Below, in pieces: positions 1-7,254 of a stretch of 9,356 nt of DNA; the first letter of the stretch is position 1, and each line of letters begins with the position of its first letter. The notes below the pieces were generated by a model. The model saw only the letters and a program-made list of their open reading frames with translations. It ran no database searches and was not told where the DNA came from. The position numbers and the translations under genes were made by a program. Source of the stretch: Planctomycetota bacterium (lineage in GTDB: Bacteria > Planctomycetota > Planctomycetia > Isosphaerales > Isosphaeraceae); contig JAKAUH010000479.1 of NCBI GenBank assembly GCA_021818605.1, positions 1-9,356 of the forward strand, in the 5' to 3' direction.

Positions 1-87
1 GCGTTCGCCTCGGCCTTGCATGACGTGACTCCCGATGATATCGCAGGCTGGTTTGGACACCGCGCGGCGTATGCAATGCAAACGTAG
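1..87 (+). CDS. 3' end of an IS630-like transposase (partial, cut by window edge)
   Basis: Frame 1 is open from the first base to a TAG at 85-87, giving 28 residues that end DDIAGWFGHRAAYAMQT. The pattern of an acidic pair, then GWF-H and an aromatic near the C-terminus resembles the tail of IS630/Tc1-mariner-type transposases (typically D-D-x-GWF-H-x-GY). The DDE catalytic core would lie to the left of the window and cannot be seen, so it is unknown whether the gene is intact. The family call rests on a short C-terminal pattern and is tentative. The inverted repeat about 40 bases downstream supports a mobile-element context. Confidence 0.5.
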   Translation, partial: AFASALHDVTPDDIAGWFGHRAAYAMQT

Positions 88-127
88 CGCGCTCTAACGC
101 CAGTCCGATCGGGATCAGGCCGAAAAA

Positions 128-216
128 CGGCACTCCTTGCCGAACACCACCTGGTTCGAGCCCGGCATGGGCGGTTCGCCCGTGGCCCGACCAGTAGTGT
201 TCGGCGAGGAGTGTCC
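128..216. repeat. Nested inverted repeat, possible IS end or MITE-like element
   Basis: The left arm CGGCACTCCTTGCCGAACAC (128-147) is the reverse complement of 197-217 (GTGTTCGGCGAGG... to CCG), apart from one substitution and one extra base. The 49-base interior is itself palindromic: CTGGT 151-155 pairs with ACCAG 190-194, and GGGCG 169-173 pairs with CGCCC 177-181 around a GTT loop. The whole 89 bases could fold into one long hairpin. It lies between the transposase tail and the orphan NsrR-type promoter. A TA dinucleotide precedes the right arm (195-196), as at IS630-type ends, but none flanks the left arm. It could be abutting IS termini, a MITE, or a structured transcript end without a U-tract. 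Confidence 0.6.
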
Positions 217-217
217 G

Positions 218-281
218 AAAAAACCTTAGATTCCATTGACAACCCGCCGATAGACCCTAACATGGATTCTAAATGCAGAAT
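218..281 (+). promoter_or_regulatory. Orphan promoter with NsrR-like operator (left copy)
   Basis: An A-tract (218-223) is followed by a -35 box TTGACA (236-241), a 16-base spacer and a -10-like TAACAT (258-263). The -10 runs into ATGGATTCTAAAT (262-274). The 23 bases 259-281 match the two-fold symmetric 11-1-11 NsrR consensus (core ATGYATTTNAAATRCAT) at about 16 of 22 informative positions; the left half and centre fit better than the distal right half. The order, spacing and even the spacer start (ACCCGCCG) are the same as in the promoter before the heme-protein gene at 7746-7808. No plausible gene starts within 500 bases downstream, so this copy is an orphan or makes a long leader or non-coding transcript. 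Confidence 0.65.
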
Positions 282-840
282 AATCCGCCACGGCCATCGC
301 TCGTGGTCGCAGAAGGGCCCTCGAGTTACCTTGGTTCTCGATGAGTGGAGATGGGTCCGACTCTGGGCGGGAAGAGGGCTCAAACTCAAGGACAGTATTC
401 GCCGTGAGCGCGGCACAATCGATACAACTAAACCACTTGGTTCGATCGGCCGATAGTAGTTCAGGGATGACAGGCGGCTTGGTCGTCGAGCGGCGAGGAA
501 ATCCGAAGTCTGCAGCCGTCGTGGGCCTGCACAGCCGCGCTCGTATCGCGTAGGGCGTAATGACGGCGTCGAAGGCGCGTCGGGCACTCCCGGCTCGCTG
601 GGTCGGGAACTCGGCTCGTGGCCCTGAGGATTGGAACCGGACATCGCCGTCGGCGAGACAGAATCGCGACGTCCCTCATGATGAGCGCACGGGGACGACC
701 TCCGACCTGGCCCCGGTGCCGCCGGGACATGTGAGGTGCCTCGGATCCCGGATCGGTCAATTCGTCCGGCCATGGACAGGGCACTCCGCGACTCGGGATC
801 AATGGAGCAACGGTCTGGGAGCCGGTCCGAGCCATCGGCC
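282..840. other. Stretch without a recognisable gene
   Basis: Several short open frames exist on both strands (for example 341-553, 560-1018 on + and 461-850 on -). They are arginine/serine/proline-rich, look like no known family, and lack good ribosome binding sites. One + frame runs into the adaptor gene. Compositionally this is ordinary GC-rich DNA. It may be a decayed gene that once stood behind the promoter at 218-281, or the non-coding 5' part of a long transcript. No RNA gene or terminator was recognised here. Confidence 0.5.
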
Positions 841-945
841 CCAAAAACATAACACCCTGATTTCAAATGATTTGTGGATTTTATACATTGTTGAAGCAGA
901 TCCTTTTTACCAAGGACTTATGTCGCCAAATGGCGAATACTCTGA
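841..945 (+). promoter_or_regulatory. AT-rich island, probable promoter and leader of the efflux operon
   Basis: This stretch is strikingly AT-rich against its GC-rich surroundings and ends about 30 bases before the adaptor start codon. TATACA at 882-887 is the best -10 candidate; no good -35 lies at normal spacing (TTTCAA 861-866 is 15 bases away). It contains a perfect 5-1-5 palindrome CAAATGATTTG (864-874) and a stem-loop TCGCC-AAAT-GGCGA (923-936). TGGATTTTATACATTG (875-890) overlaps the -10 and resembles the NsrR-type core with one base missing from the middle. The promoter role is inferred from composition and position; which protein binds here is unknown. Confidence 0.45.
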
Positions 946-975
946 CAGTCTCCTAGGTCCGAAAGGGTTCAGCGC

Positions 976-2271
976 ATGCCTCGCGAATCTCGCAGATTGC
1001 GACGCTGGTTCCCGATGATACTGGGGCTGGCCTGCCTCGGCGGGGGGGGCTACTGGTGGCTGAGCACGACGACCGAGGTCTACACCGACAACGCCTACGT
1101 CGTGGGGAACATCACGCCGATCGCCTCCAATGTGAACGGCCAGGTCGTCGCCCTCTTCGTCGACGACAACATGATCGTGCAGCCGGGCGACCCAATCGCG
1201 CAGATCAATCCGGTGGAATTCCAGATCGCCGTGGACCATGCGCTGTCGGATTACCAGCAGGCCGGGCACGCCGCCGATGCGGCTGAGGTGACGACCCGCT
1301 ACACCACTGGGGACCGCGAGGCCATGCTGATCGCCGCACGGTCATCGCAGGCCGAGGCCGAGCAGGCGGTCTACGCCGCACAGGTCGCCGTGGAGGTTCA
1401 TACTCGGCTGCACGAGAAGGAGAAGGAAGTGCTTGGCGCATTACAGGCGCAATTGCCGGGCCTGGTGGCGATGGAGCACAATGCCCGGTACTACTACGAG
1501 CGTTACCGGAGCCTCGCCGGCTCCGGCGACGTCCCGGTACAGGAGTTCGACAACCGCGAAGCCGCCTACCGGGACGCGATCGCCAAGGTCAAGTCGCTGG
1601 AAGGCAACATCAAGGGGGCCGAGCGCCAGGTGCTGGCCACCGAGTTGCAACTGAAGGAGGCGAAGGTCCGGCTCGAGCAGTCCCGCAAGGCGCTGGGCAA
1701 CGCCGAAGCGCAGGTGAAACGGGCTCAGGCTGAGCAACTTCAGCCGGCCGTGACCACCGCCACGGCCCTGGCGCGTCGAAAGGAGCAAGAGGTCGCCGGC
1801 GCCAAGCTGCGGCGGGCCAGGATCGACCTGAGCAACACCCTGATCCGGGCCCCGAGGGCGGGCGTGATCAGCCGCCGCACGATTCAGGTCGGCAAGATAC
1901 TCGCGGCGGGCGAGCCGTTCCTGAGCATCGTGCCGCTGGATTTCAATAACATCTGGGTCGTCGCCAACCTGCGCGAGAACCAGATGCCTGACGTCCGGGT
2001 GGGCCAGGCGGTGAAGATCACCGTGGACGCGATCAAGGGGAAGGTCTTCAACGGCTGGGTCGAGAGCGTCGCCGGGGGCTCGGGGGCAGTCTTCTCGCTG
2101 TTCCCGCCTGACAACGCCACCGGCAACTTCGTCCGGGTGGTCCAGCGTCTTCCGGTCCGCATCCGGTTCCTCGAAAAGGAGAACTACGAGAACCACATCC
2201 GTCCCGGCATGTCGACTCGGATCACGATCGATACCGTCCGCTACGTGCGTCTCGGCTCAAAGTTCTGGTGA
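976..2271 (+). CDS. EmrA/HlyD-family periplasmic adaptor (membrane fusion protein)
   Basis: This 431-residue protein would link an inner-membrane exporter to an outer-membrane channel. One N-terminal membrane anchor (about residues 11-29, glycine-rich) follows a basic start. TDNAYV (37-42) is the EmrA-type signature opening the first half of the biotinyl-lipoyl domain (about 43-80). A long charged, alanine-rich coiled-coil hairpin covers about 85-280. The second lipoyl half begins at LSNTLIRAPRAG (from 285) and the beta-barrel part holds PPDNATGNF (377-385), typical of EmrA relatives. E. coli EmrA is about 390 residues; the excess is mostly in the hairpin. The ATG at 976 has GAAAGGG at 961-967. 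It is the first gene of the operon and the next gene starts at its stop codon. A run of eight G (1042-1049) encodes glycines in the anchor. The substrate cannot be told. Confidence 0.93.
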   Translation: MPRESRRLRRWFPMILGLACLGGGGYWWLSTTTEVYTDNAYVVGNITPIASNVNGQVVALFVDDNMIVQPGDPIAQINPVEFQIAVDHALSDYQQAGHAADAAEVTTRYTTGDREAMLIAARSSQAEAEQAVYAAQVAVEVHTRLHEKEKEVLGALQAQLPGLVAMEHNARYYYERYRSLAGSGDVPVQEFDNREAAYRDAIAKVKSLEGNIKGAERQVLATELQLKEAKVRLEQSRKALGNAEAQVKRAQAEQLQPAVTTATALARRKEQEVAGAKLRRARIDLSNTLIRAPRAGVISRRTIQVGKILAAGEPFLSIVPLDFNNIWVVANLRENQMPDVRVGQAVKITVDAIKGKVFNGWVESVAGGSGAVFSLFPPDNATGNFVRVVQRLPVRIRFLEKENYENHIRPGMSTRITIDTVRYVRLGSKFW

Positions 2272-2279
2272 GGTGTGCG

Positions 2280-3923
2280 ATGGAGAACCAGGGAGGGAAC
2301 CCTCGAATCCCGAGATCGACCGGGTCGCCTCACCATCTCCGGCCACCGGTCGGCGTGGTCCTGGTCTGGCTACTGCTGGGCGGCCTCGTGGCGGGCGCGT
2401 GCGCTCCAGCGGCCGCGCCGGCTCGCGAGGGCGAGGCTCCATCGCCCCCGGTCGTGGAGCGACTGGCGCCGCCGGTCCCGATGAACCTGGAGGCGGCCAT
2501 CCGCCAGGCGCTAGCCAACGTGGAGACCGTGAAGGCCAACGTCGCGGTGCAGACGGCCACCGTCGCCCGGTTCGAGGCCCTCAAACAGTTCATCCCCCTG
2601 GTCAACCTGCCCCAACTGGCCGTCGCCTTCAACCAGTTTGCCGGGCCCGGCAAGGTTCTGATCCTCCCCGACGTCACGGGCGGCGCGCTGCTGTCGGGCA
2701 GCCCGATGCTTCAGCAGGCCGCCCTGAACCGGGCGAACCTGTATTTCCCCATCGCCCCCTCGGGCCAAATCACCGCCTTGCCCATCGCCGAGGAGGGGAT
2801 CCACGCGAAGGTGCTCATGGAGCAGTTGGTGCGGCGGTCGCAGACGATGCTGGCGATCCAGGACTACTACTCCGCCAAGCAGATCGATCACGGCCTCCGC
2901 ACGGCGCGGCTCGGCCTGGAACTGGCCCGGGAGACGCTGGCACTGACCGAGCGCAAGGTCCGCGAGCGACAGGCGCACGACGTGGAACTGACCGAGGCCC
3001 GCGTCGCCGAGAACAAGGCGGGGGTCCTGCTGACCGAGTTGGAGAAGGAGGCCCGGATCACCCGGCGCGAGCTGGGCATCGTCCTGCACCAGAGCCGCCT
3101 GCTCGTCCCCCAGCGCCAGCCGGTCCCGATCCGAATCGACCACGACTACCTCTTCGACCTGGCCAACCCCGACGAGGTCGACCTGCGCTGGATGCCGGAC
3201 TTCCCGGGTTCGCGGGAGGAGGCCGTCCAGCTCGCCAAGCAGCAGCGGGTGGACGTGCGGATCCGCGTCGTCGGCCTGCGGATCGCCCGATTGCAGCGGA
3301 AGCGGAGCGTGCTGGGCCTGCTGGGCGAGGGCACGCTACCCGCCGAACTCGGCTTCAAGAATGCGACCAGCGCCAACGGCGGCATCACGCTGGGGGCGAT
3401 CTTCGGCTCCACGTACGGCCTGCCAGTGGTGGACATCAGCCTGTGGTCGGGGATTCGCCAGGCCCGCCTCGACGAGGTCCTGTCGCAACTGGAACTGGAG
3501 AAGGCCTTGCTGGAGGTGGGGGTCGACGCCGGGAACTCCTGGGACCGCTGGCAGCAGGCCATCCACGAGTGGGAACTGGGCGAGGCCGAGCTGGCCCTGC
3601 GGCACGAGTTGCTGGAGCGGATGGAACGGCTCTATCAGCAGAAACAGACGATCTGGTTGGACGTGCTGGGTGCCAGGGTCAACCTGCTCCAGGCCGACGC
3701 CAACCGATGGACGAGGTGGTATAACCTGCAACTGGCCCGGTTCGATGTGCTGAGGGCCACGGAGCAATTGCTCGATTACGTGGAGCGGCGGCGGATCACC
3801 CGGTTGACGGTGTGGCAGAAGCCACCGCCGGAGGGCCACCGCCGCCTGCTCCCCTGGCTGGCCTCGAAGGAGAGTACTCGGGCTGTGCCCGAGCCGAAGG
3901 GAGGTACCGATGCCAGACCGTGA
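2280..3923 (+). CDS. TolC-family outer-membrane efflux lipoprotein
   Basis: This 547-residue protein is the likely outer-membrane channel of the efflux system. A hydrophobic signal (about residues 24-38) leads into LVAGAC, a lipobox placing the lipidated cysteine at residue 41. After a proline/alanine linker, MNLEAAIRQAL (from 68) opens the first outer-membrane-efflux repeat, with long amphipathic helices to about 270. A second repeat covers about 300-510, including the strand-like GLPVVDISLWSG and a further helical pair. The length fits the OEP family. ATG 2280 is preferred because GAGGTG (2270-2275) sits just upstream. A GTG at 2268 in the same frame, overlapping the adaptor stop as GTGA, would add four residues. 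The C-terminus overlaps the next gene by 14 bases. The acylated form resembles OprM/NodT-type channels more than E. coli TolC itself. Confidence 0.88.
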   Translation: MENQGGNPRIPRSTGSPHHLRPPVGVVLVWLLLGGLVAGACAPAAAPAREGEAPSPPVVERLAPPVPMNLEAAIRQALANVETVKANVAVQTATVARFEALKQFIPLVNLPQLAVAFNQFAGPGKVLILPDVTGGALLSGSPMLQQAALNRANLYFPIAPSGQITALPIAEEGIHAKVLMEQLVRRSQTMLAIQDYYSAKQIDHGLRTARLGLELARETLALTERKVRERQAHDVELTEARVAENKAGVLLTELEKEARITRRELGIVLHQSRLLVPQRQPVPIRIDHDYLFDLANPDEVDLRWMPDFPGSREEAVQLAKQQRVDVRIRVVGLRIARLQRKRSVLGLLGEGTLPAELGFKNATSANGGITLGAIFGSTYGLPVVDISLWSGIRQARLDEVLSQLELEKALLEVGVDAGNSWDRWQQAIHEWELGEAELALRHELLERMERLYQQKQTIWLDVLGARVNLLQADANRWTRWYNLQLARFDVLRATEQLLDYVERRRITRLTVWQKPPPEGHRRLLPWLASKESTRAVPEPKGGTDARP

Positions 3924-4983
3924 CCGATTGCTCATCCCGGCCATGCGCCGGCGGAGGCCCGCGCGGCGTCTCGCGCTACTGGCCCTGGCGGCGGTGGCCT
4001 GCATCATCGGAACGCTGGGCCTCGTCCGGCAGGCGGACGCGCAGTCGCCATTCCTGCAGCAACCGTCGCGCAGCGGGGGCTTCACGATCCCCCAGCCGCA
4101 ACCGGCACGCCCCGGCCCCGGGTCGCCCTTCGGTCAGACCATGCCGGCGCCATCGCCATCCCGAACGGCCCCGCTGCCGGCGCTGCCAACCGAGGAGGAA
4201 CCGACCCGTCGGGGGGCCTTGGCGCCGGTGGAATCCCCGCCATCCTTACCGTTGCCGCTCCCCCTCTCGACCGATGAGCGGATGCTCGTCTCCAGGGCCC
4301 TGCCCCCAGGGCCCTACGTGGCGCCTCCTCTCGAGGCGATCTCAACGGCGCCAGTGCCCCGGACCGACCCGATCATGCTCCGTACCGGGCTGACCGTGAC
4401 GCTGCGGGTCTGCCAGGTGTTCACCAGGGATGGGCTGACCCAGGGCGAGCGACTACTCAATAGCAGACCGGCGATCCAGCGCGGAGATTGCTTCCTGGCC
4501 GAGGTGGTCGAACCCTGCCCGCCGTACCCGATCCTGGTCGGGGGCACCATCACGGGAATCACCCAGCCGCGCCGATTCGGCCACCCCGGATATGTCTCGA
4601 TCCAGATGGTCCAGCTCGTCCAGACCGCCCAAGGTGGGACAGGCTGGACACCGTGGCGGATGGACCTGACGGACCGACGCTTCGCCACCAAGATGCGGCG
4701 AGTGCTGCTGACGACCCTGCTCGGATTGGAGGGGGCCGGCATGGGGGCGAGCATCGGGGCGCAGTTCTCCTCCGGAAACATGGCCTTCATTGGGGGGGGG
4801 ATGGGCATCGGCGCGCTGGTCGGCTTCGGTTACGCCAGCTTCATGCGCGGCACCGAGGCCAGCTTCGAACCCGGGGACACGTTCGAGATCACCGTGGGAT
4901 CCACGCGGTTCCGCCCCGTGCCCCGGGAGTGGCAGACCATCCTTTATCCCTCCGTCGACGCGGGAAGTGGGGCACGAAAATGA
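3910..4983 (+). CDS. Secreted proline-rich protein with glycine-zipper segment, function unknown
   Basis: I do not recognise this 357-residue protein as a named family. A basic start and a hydrophobic run (about 21-38) precede ADA-Q at 42-45, a good signal-peptidase I site, so it is likely periplasmic. Residues 46-145 are a low-complexity proline-rich linker. A compact domain follows (about 155-345), with cysteines in RVCQVF and RGDCFLAEVVEPCP, GGTITGITQPRRFG, and a glycine-zipper stretch (about 272-310, GAGMGASIGAQF, GGGMGIGALVGFG) that could insert in or span a membrane. A run of nine G (4792-4800) encodes part of the zipper. AGGGAGGT (3898-3905) precedes ATG 3910. The gene overlaps the channel gene by 14 bases and the next gene by 4. 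Its place between channel and exporter suggests an accessory envelope component; that role is inferred. Confidence 0.8.
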   Translation: MPDRDRLLIPAMRRRRPARRLALLALAAVACIIGTLGLVRQADAQSPFLQQPSRSGGFTIPQPQPARPGPGSPFGQTMPAPSPSRTAPLPALPTEEEPTRRGALAPVESPPSLPLPLPLSTDERMLVSRALPPGPYVAPPLEAISTAPVPRTDPIMLRTGLTVTLRVCQVFTRDGLTQGERLLNSRPAIQRGDCFLAEVVEPCPPYPILVGGTITGITQPRRFGHPGYVSIQMVQLVQTAQGGTGWTPWRMDLTDRRFATKMRRVLLTTLLGLEGAGMGASIGAQFSSGNMAFIGGGMGIGALVGFGYASFMRGTEASFEPGDTFEITVGSTRFRPVPREWQTILYPSVDAGSGARK

Positions 4984-5513
4984 ACAGCGGCCAGATCATG
5001 CCTCCTCGGTGGTCCCTGATCGTGGCGATGACGGCCCTGGGTCTCACTGCCTCGGGCTGTCAGCCACCACGCGACCTTCCTCGAAATCCTCCGGGAGACC
5101 TGCCCCCGGCATACACGTCCAACCGGATCTCCGATCCAGCGCAGCTCCGGACCGCCGAGGCGATCCGCGCCTGGGCTACCGGGCGGACCGGCACCGGCAG
5201 GCAGCCTCTCTATAGCAAGGTTGAGATTCTGCCGCCGGTACCGATCGTTCAGCCCTACGGGGTCGGCATCTACCAGCAGGAGCTTCGGCTGCCGGTCATC
5301 CTCACGACGGGGCCAGGCTGGAAGGGGATGACGCACGAGGGCAGGGAGACCAGGACCGCCGAAGCGTTCCGCGAGATTGCCGGGCGATTGAAGTCGCTCG
5401 GCGGCGAACCGCTGCTTCAACCGACCCTGACGATTCAGACCCCCGAGGGGATGGAACTCGCCTGGGTCAACCACCTCGACCCTGACGAGAATAACGTGCA
5501 TGGCGACGAATAG
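4980..5513 (+). CDS. Small lipoprotein in efflux operon, function unknown
   Basis: This 177-residue protein begins at ATG 4980, which overlaps the previous stop as ATGA, suggesting translational coupling; the ribosome site is weak (GGGAAG, 4962-4967). A signal peptide (residues 10-26) ends in LTASGC, a clear lipobox with Cys27 as the acylated residue. The mature part starts with a proline-rich stretch, then a mixed alpha/beta domain containing SNRISDPAQLRTAEAIRAW, PYGVGIYQQELRLPVI, a charged helix (HEGRETRTAEAFREIAGRL) and a C-terminal acidic tail. I recognise no family. The open frame continues upstream inside the previous gene, but only this start gives a signal peptide. The end overlaps the exporter gene by 14 bases. 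It may be a periplasm-facing accessory of the pump. Confidence 0.82.
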   Translation: MNSGQIMPPRWSLIVAMTALGLTASGCQPPRDLPRNPPGDLPPAYTSNRISDPAQLRTAEAIRAWATGRTGTGRQPLYSKVEILPPVPIVQPYGVGIYQQELRLPVILTTGPGWKGMTHEGRETRTAEAFREIAGRLKSLGGEPLLQPTLTIQTPEGMELAWVNHLDPDENNVHGDE

Positions 5514-7179
5514 GGACCCGCCGGAGTCGGAATTGCTCCCGACGAACAGCGCCGGTCGCCTGCTCGAAGGGCGTCCGCTCGTAGGGCTGGTGATGGTTCT
5601 GCTCGTCACCGGTGGCCATACCATGAACCTGCGCGAGACCGGGGAGAGCCAGGGATGGGTGGCGGCCGAGGTCTATACGCTGCAATCCTTCTACCTCGTC
5701 AGCCTCGCCCTCGCGATGCTGGCGTGCCCGGCGCTCGCGCGGCGCTGGTCCTGCCGGACCTTGGCCCTCGCGGGACTGGTGATGGGGACGGCCGGCGGCC
5801 TCCTCAACGGCATCGAGGTCTGGCTCTCGCTGTCGGCCTTCCTGATCGGTCGCGTGCTGGCGGGCATCGGCGCCGGGTTGGTGATCTACGCCACACCCCA
5901 CCTGCTCGACCCCCGCTGGCATGTCGTGCTGGCCTGGGCCGTGATCCTTTGCCCGGTCGCGGGCCCCGGGGCCGTCGCGCTCGCCAGCATGACTTCCGAG
6001 ACCTCGGACTGGCAGCACGGCTTCCTGATCGAGGGGGCCGCGTGCGCAACCGGCCTGGTGGCCCTGCTCTCGATGGGCAGGAGACCCGAGGTCCCGCCCC
6101 GGGCGCCCCGCGCCTCCCTGGCGTACCTGCCACCCCTGGTCGTTGCCTCGGCCGCCGCCCTGTATGCATTGCACTGGGGGCAACTCCACGGTTGGCTCGA
6201 GAGCCCCGACATCGAGGTCGCCTTCGCTCTTGCCGCCGGCTCGCTGGCCCTCGCGCTCTGGCTGGCCTGGCCCTACCTGGAATGGGCCCTCCTGGCCGAG
6301 AACTGGCCTCGGCTGGTTCTCTTCTTCTTCGGAGGTACATGCCAGTTCTTCTATGGTTACATCATGAATACCTACGGAGGAACGATCGTCAACCTCAGCT
6401 CCTGGCAGCGCGCCTGGCTGATCTGGCCGCTACCCATCGGCATGGCCCTCGGCTTCGCACTGTCCCGCCTGTACGTGCGCTGCGGCTTCAGCCTCCTGGG
6501 TCTTCCCGGCGCCGTGGTCGGCCTGGTGCTGCTCTCTGCGGGGTTCTTCATGTGCCAGTACGTCACGATGGAGTGGCCCTACTGGGACGTGCGCACCATC
6601 GTCGAACTGAACTGGTTCCAGTCGCCGGGGACCTGGGAACTGGCGCCGGGCCGGTCCCTGATGGGGCTGGGCATCAGCCTGTTCATGGTCGCCATGGATG
6701 GCCTCGCCAGCCGGGACGCAGAGCGGGAGGAGCGGGTCCGGTCCCTCCTGCAAGTCGTCCAGTTCTTCGGCGGCGGGATCGCGGCCGCCGTGCTGATCAA
6801 CTTCCTGATCATCGGCCATAAGGTCCATTACTCGTACTCGGCTGAGCGCGATACCATCCAGGCCGACGAACTGGTCCGGCACACCGAGTTACTGCGGACC
6901 GAGTTGCACGACGTGGGACAACCCTCGCCCGAGCATTCCGCCCGAGTCCTGTTGTATCGCTTCATCAACAATGAGGCCAGCAACCTCGTCTTCGCCACCA
7001 TCTATGCCTTGTTCGGCCTCACCGCGCTGGCCCTGGCAGGCCTCATCGCCGCCGTTTGGATCCTCCGCCTCATGCACGGCATCGCCCGGCGAGCGCCACC
7101 GGGGCGCGACGGGTCCGCGTATTCCCCCGTCGCGCGCAGCGGGAACAGCCCAGCTGAGGCCCGGCCCTACGCCCGGTGA
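5500..7179 (+). CDS. EmrB-like MFS exporter (DHA2-type, about 14 TM)
   Basis: This 559-residue inner-membrane protein is the likely proton-driven pump. GWVAAEVYTLQSFYLVSLALAML fits the EmrB TM1-2 region, and RVLAGIGAGLVIYATPHLL matches TM4 (motif B, conserved Arg). SDWQHGFLIEGAA corresponds to the DHA2 DWRW-F-I segment after TM5. About fourteen hydrophobic stretches can be counted. A long hydrophilic periplasmic loop sits before the last helix (about 448-485), as in EmrB. Motif A after TM2 is degenerate (CPALARRWSCRTL rather than G-LADR-GRR), and the antiporter motif C reads CPVAGPGAVAL, missing the usual GG. The tail is polar. The ATG at 5500 overlaps the lipoprotein gene and has only a weak ribosome site (GACGAGA), so translation is probably coupled. 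It is last in the operon. The substrate is unknown. Confidence 0.88.
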   Translation: MATNRDPPESELLPTNSAGRLLEGRPLVGLVMVLLVTGGHTMNLRETGESQGWVAAEVYTLQSFYLVSLALAMLACPALARRWSCRTLALAGLVMGTAGGLLNGIEVWLSLSAFLIGRVLAGIGAGLVIYATPHLLDPRWHVVLAWAVILCPVAGPGAVALASMTSETSDWQHGFLIEGAACATGLVALLSMGRRPEVPPRAPRASLAYLPPLVVASAAALYALHWGQLHGWLESPDIEVAFALAAGSLALALWLAWPYLEWALLAENWPRLVLFFFGGTCQFFYGYIMNTYGGTIVNLSSWQRAWLIWPLPIGMALGFALSRLYVRCGFSLLGLPGAVVGLVLLSAGFFMCQYVTMEWPYWDVRTIVELNWFQSPGTWELAPGRSLMGLGISLFMVAMDGLASRDAEREERVRSLLQVVQFFGGGIAAAVLINFLIIGHKVHYSYSAERDTIQADELVRHTELLRTELHDVGQPSPEHSARVLLYRFINNEASNLVFATIYALFGLTALALAGLIAAVWILRLMHGIARRAPPGRDGSAYSPVARSGNSPAEARPYAR

Positions 7180-7254
7180 TGGCCGGCCCCGAACCCTGCC
7201 CATTAGAGCCGGCACCAGCAACCCAACCAGCCGGGATGTCATCACCGCCATCCG

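Noticed and set aside
151..165. GGTTCGAGCCC, resembling a tRNA T-arm
   Set aside because: No acceptor, D or anticodon arms and no CCA in place; the bases are explained as part of the nested palindrome.
211..456. Plus-strand frame of 81 codons
   Set aside because: It contains the -35, -10 and operator of the orphan promoter, so it is unlikely to be translated.
461..850. Minus-strand frame of 129 codons
   Set aside because: Arginine/proline-rich translation typical of an antisense frame in GC-rich DNA, with no recognisable motif.
560..1018. Plus-strand frame of 152 codons
   Set aside because: It runs through the AT-rich promoter island and overlaps the adaptor start; low-complexity translation with no family resemblance.
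1441..2196. Long minus-strand frame of 251 codons opposite the adaptor gene
   Set aside because: It is the shadow of a clear EmrA-type coding sequence, as are the minus-strand frames opposite the channel and exporter genes.
7180..7254. Possible bidirectional terminator between the convergent exporter and nsrR genes
   Set aside because: Only short GCCGGC repeats and no T-tract on either strand, so no terminator can be supported.
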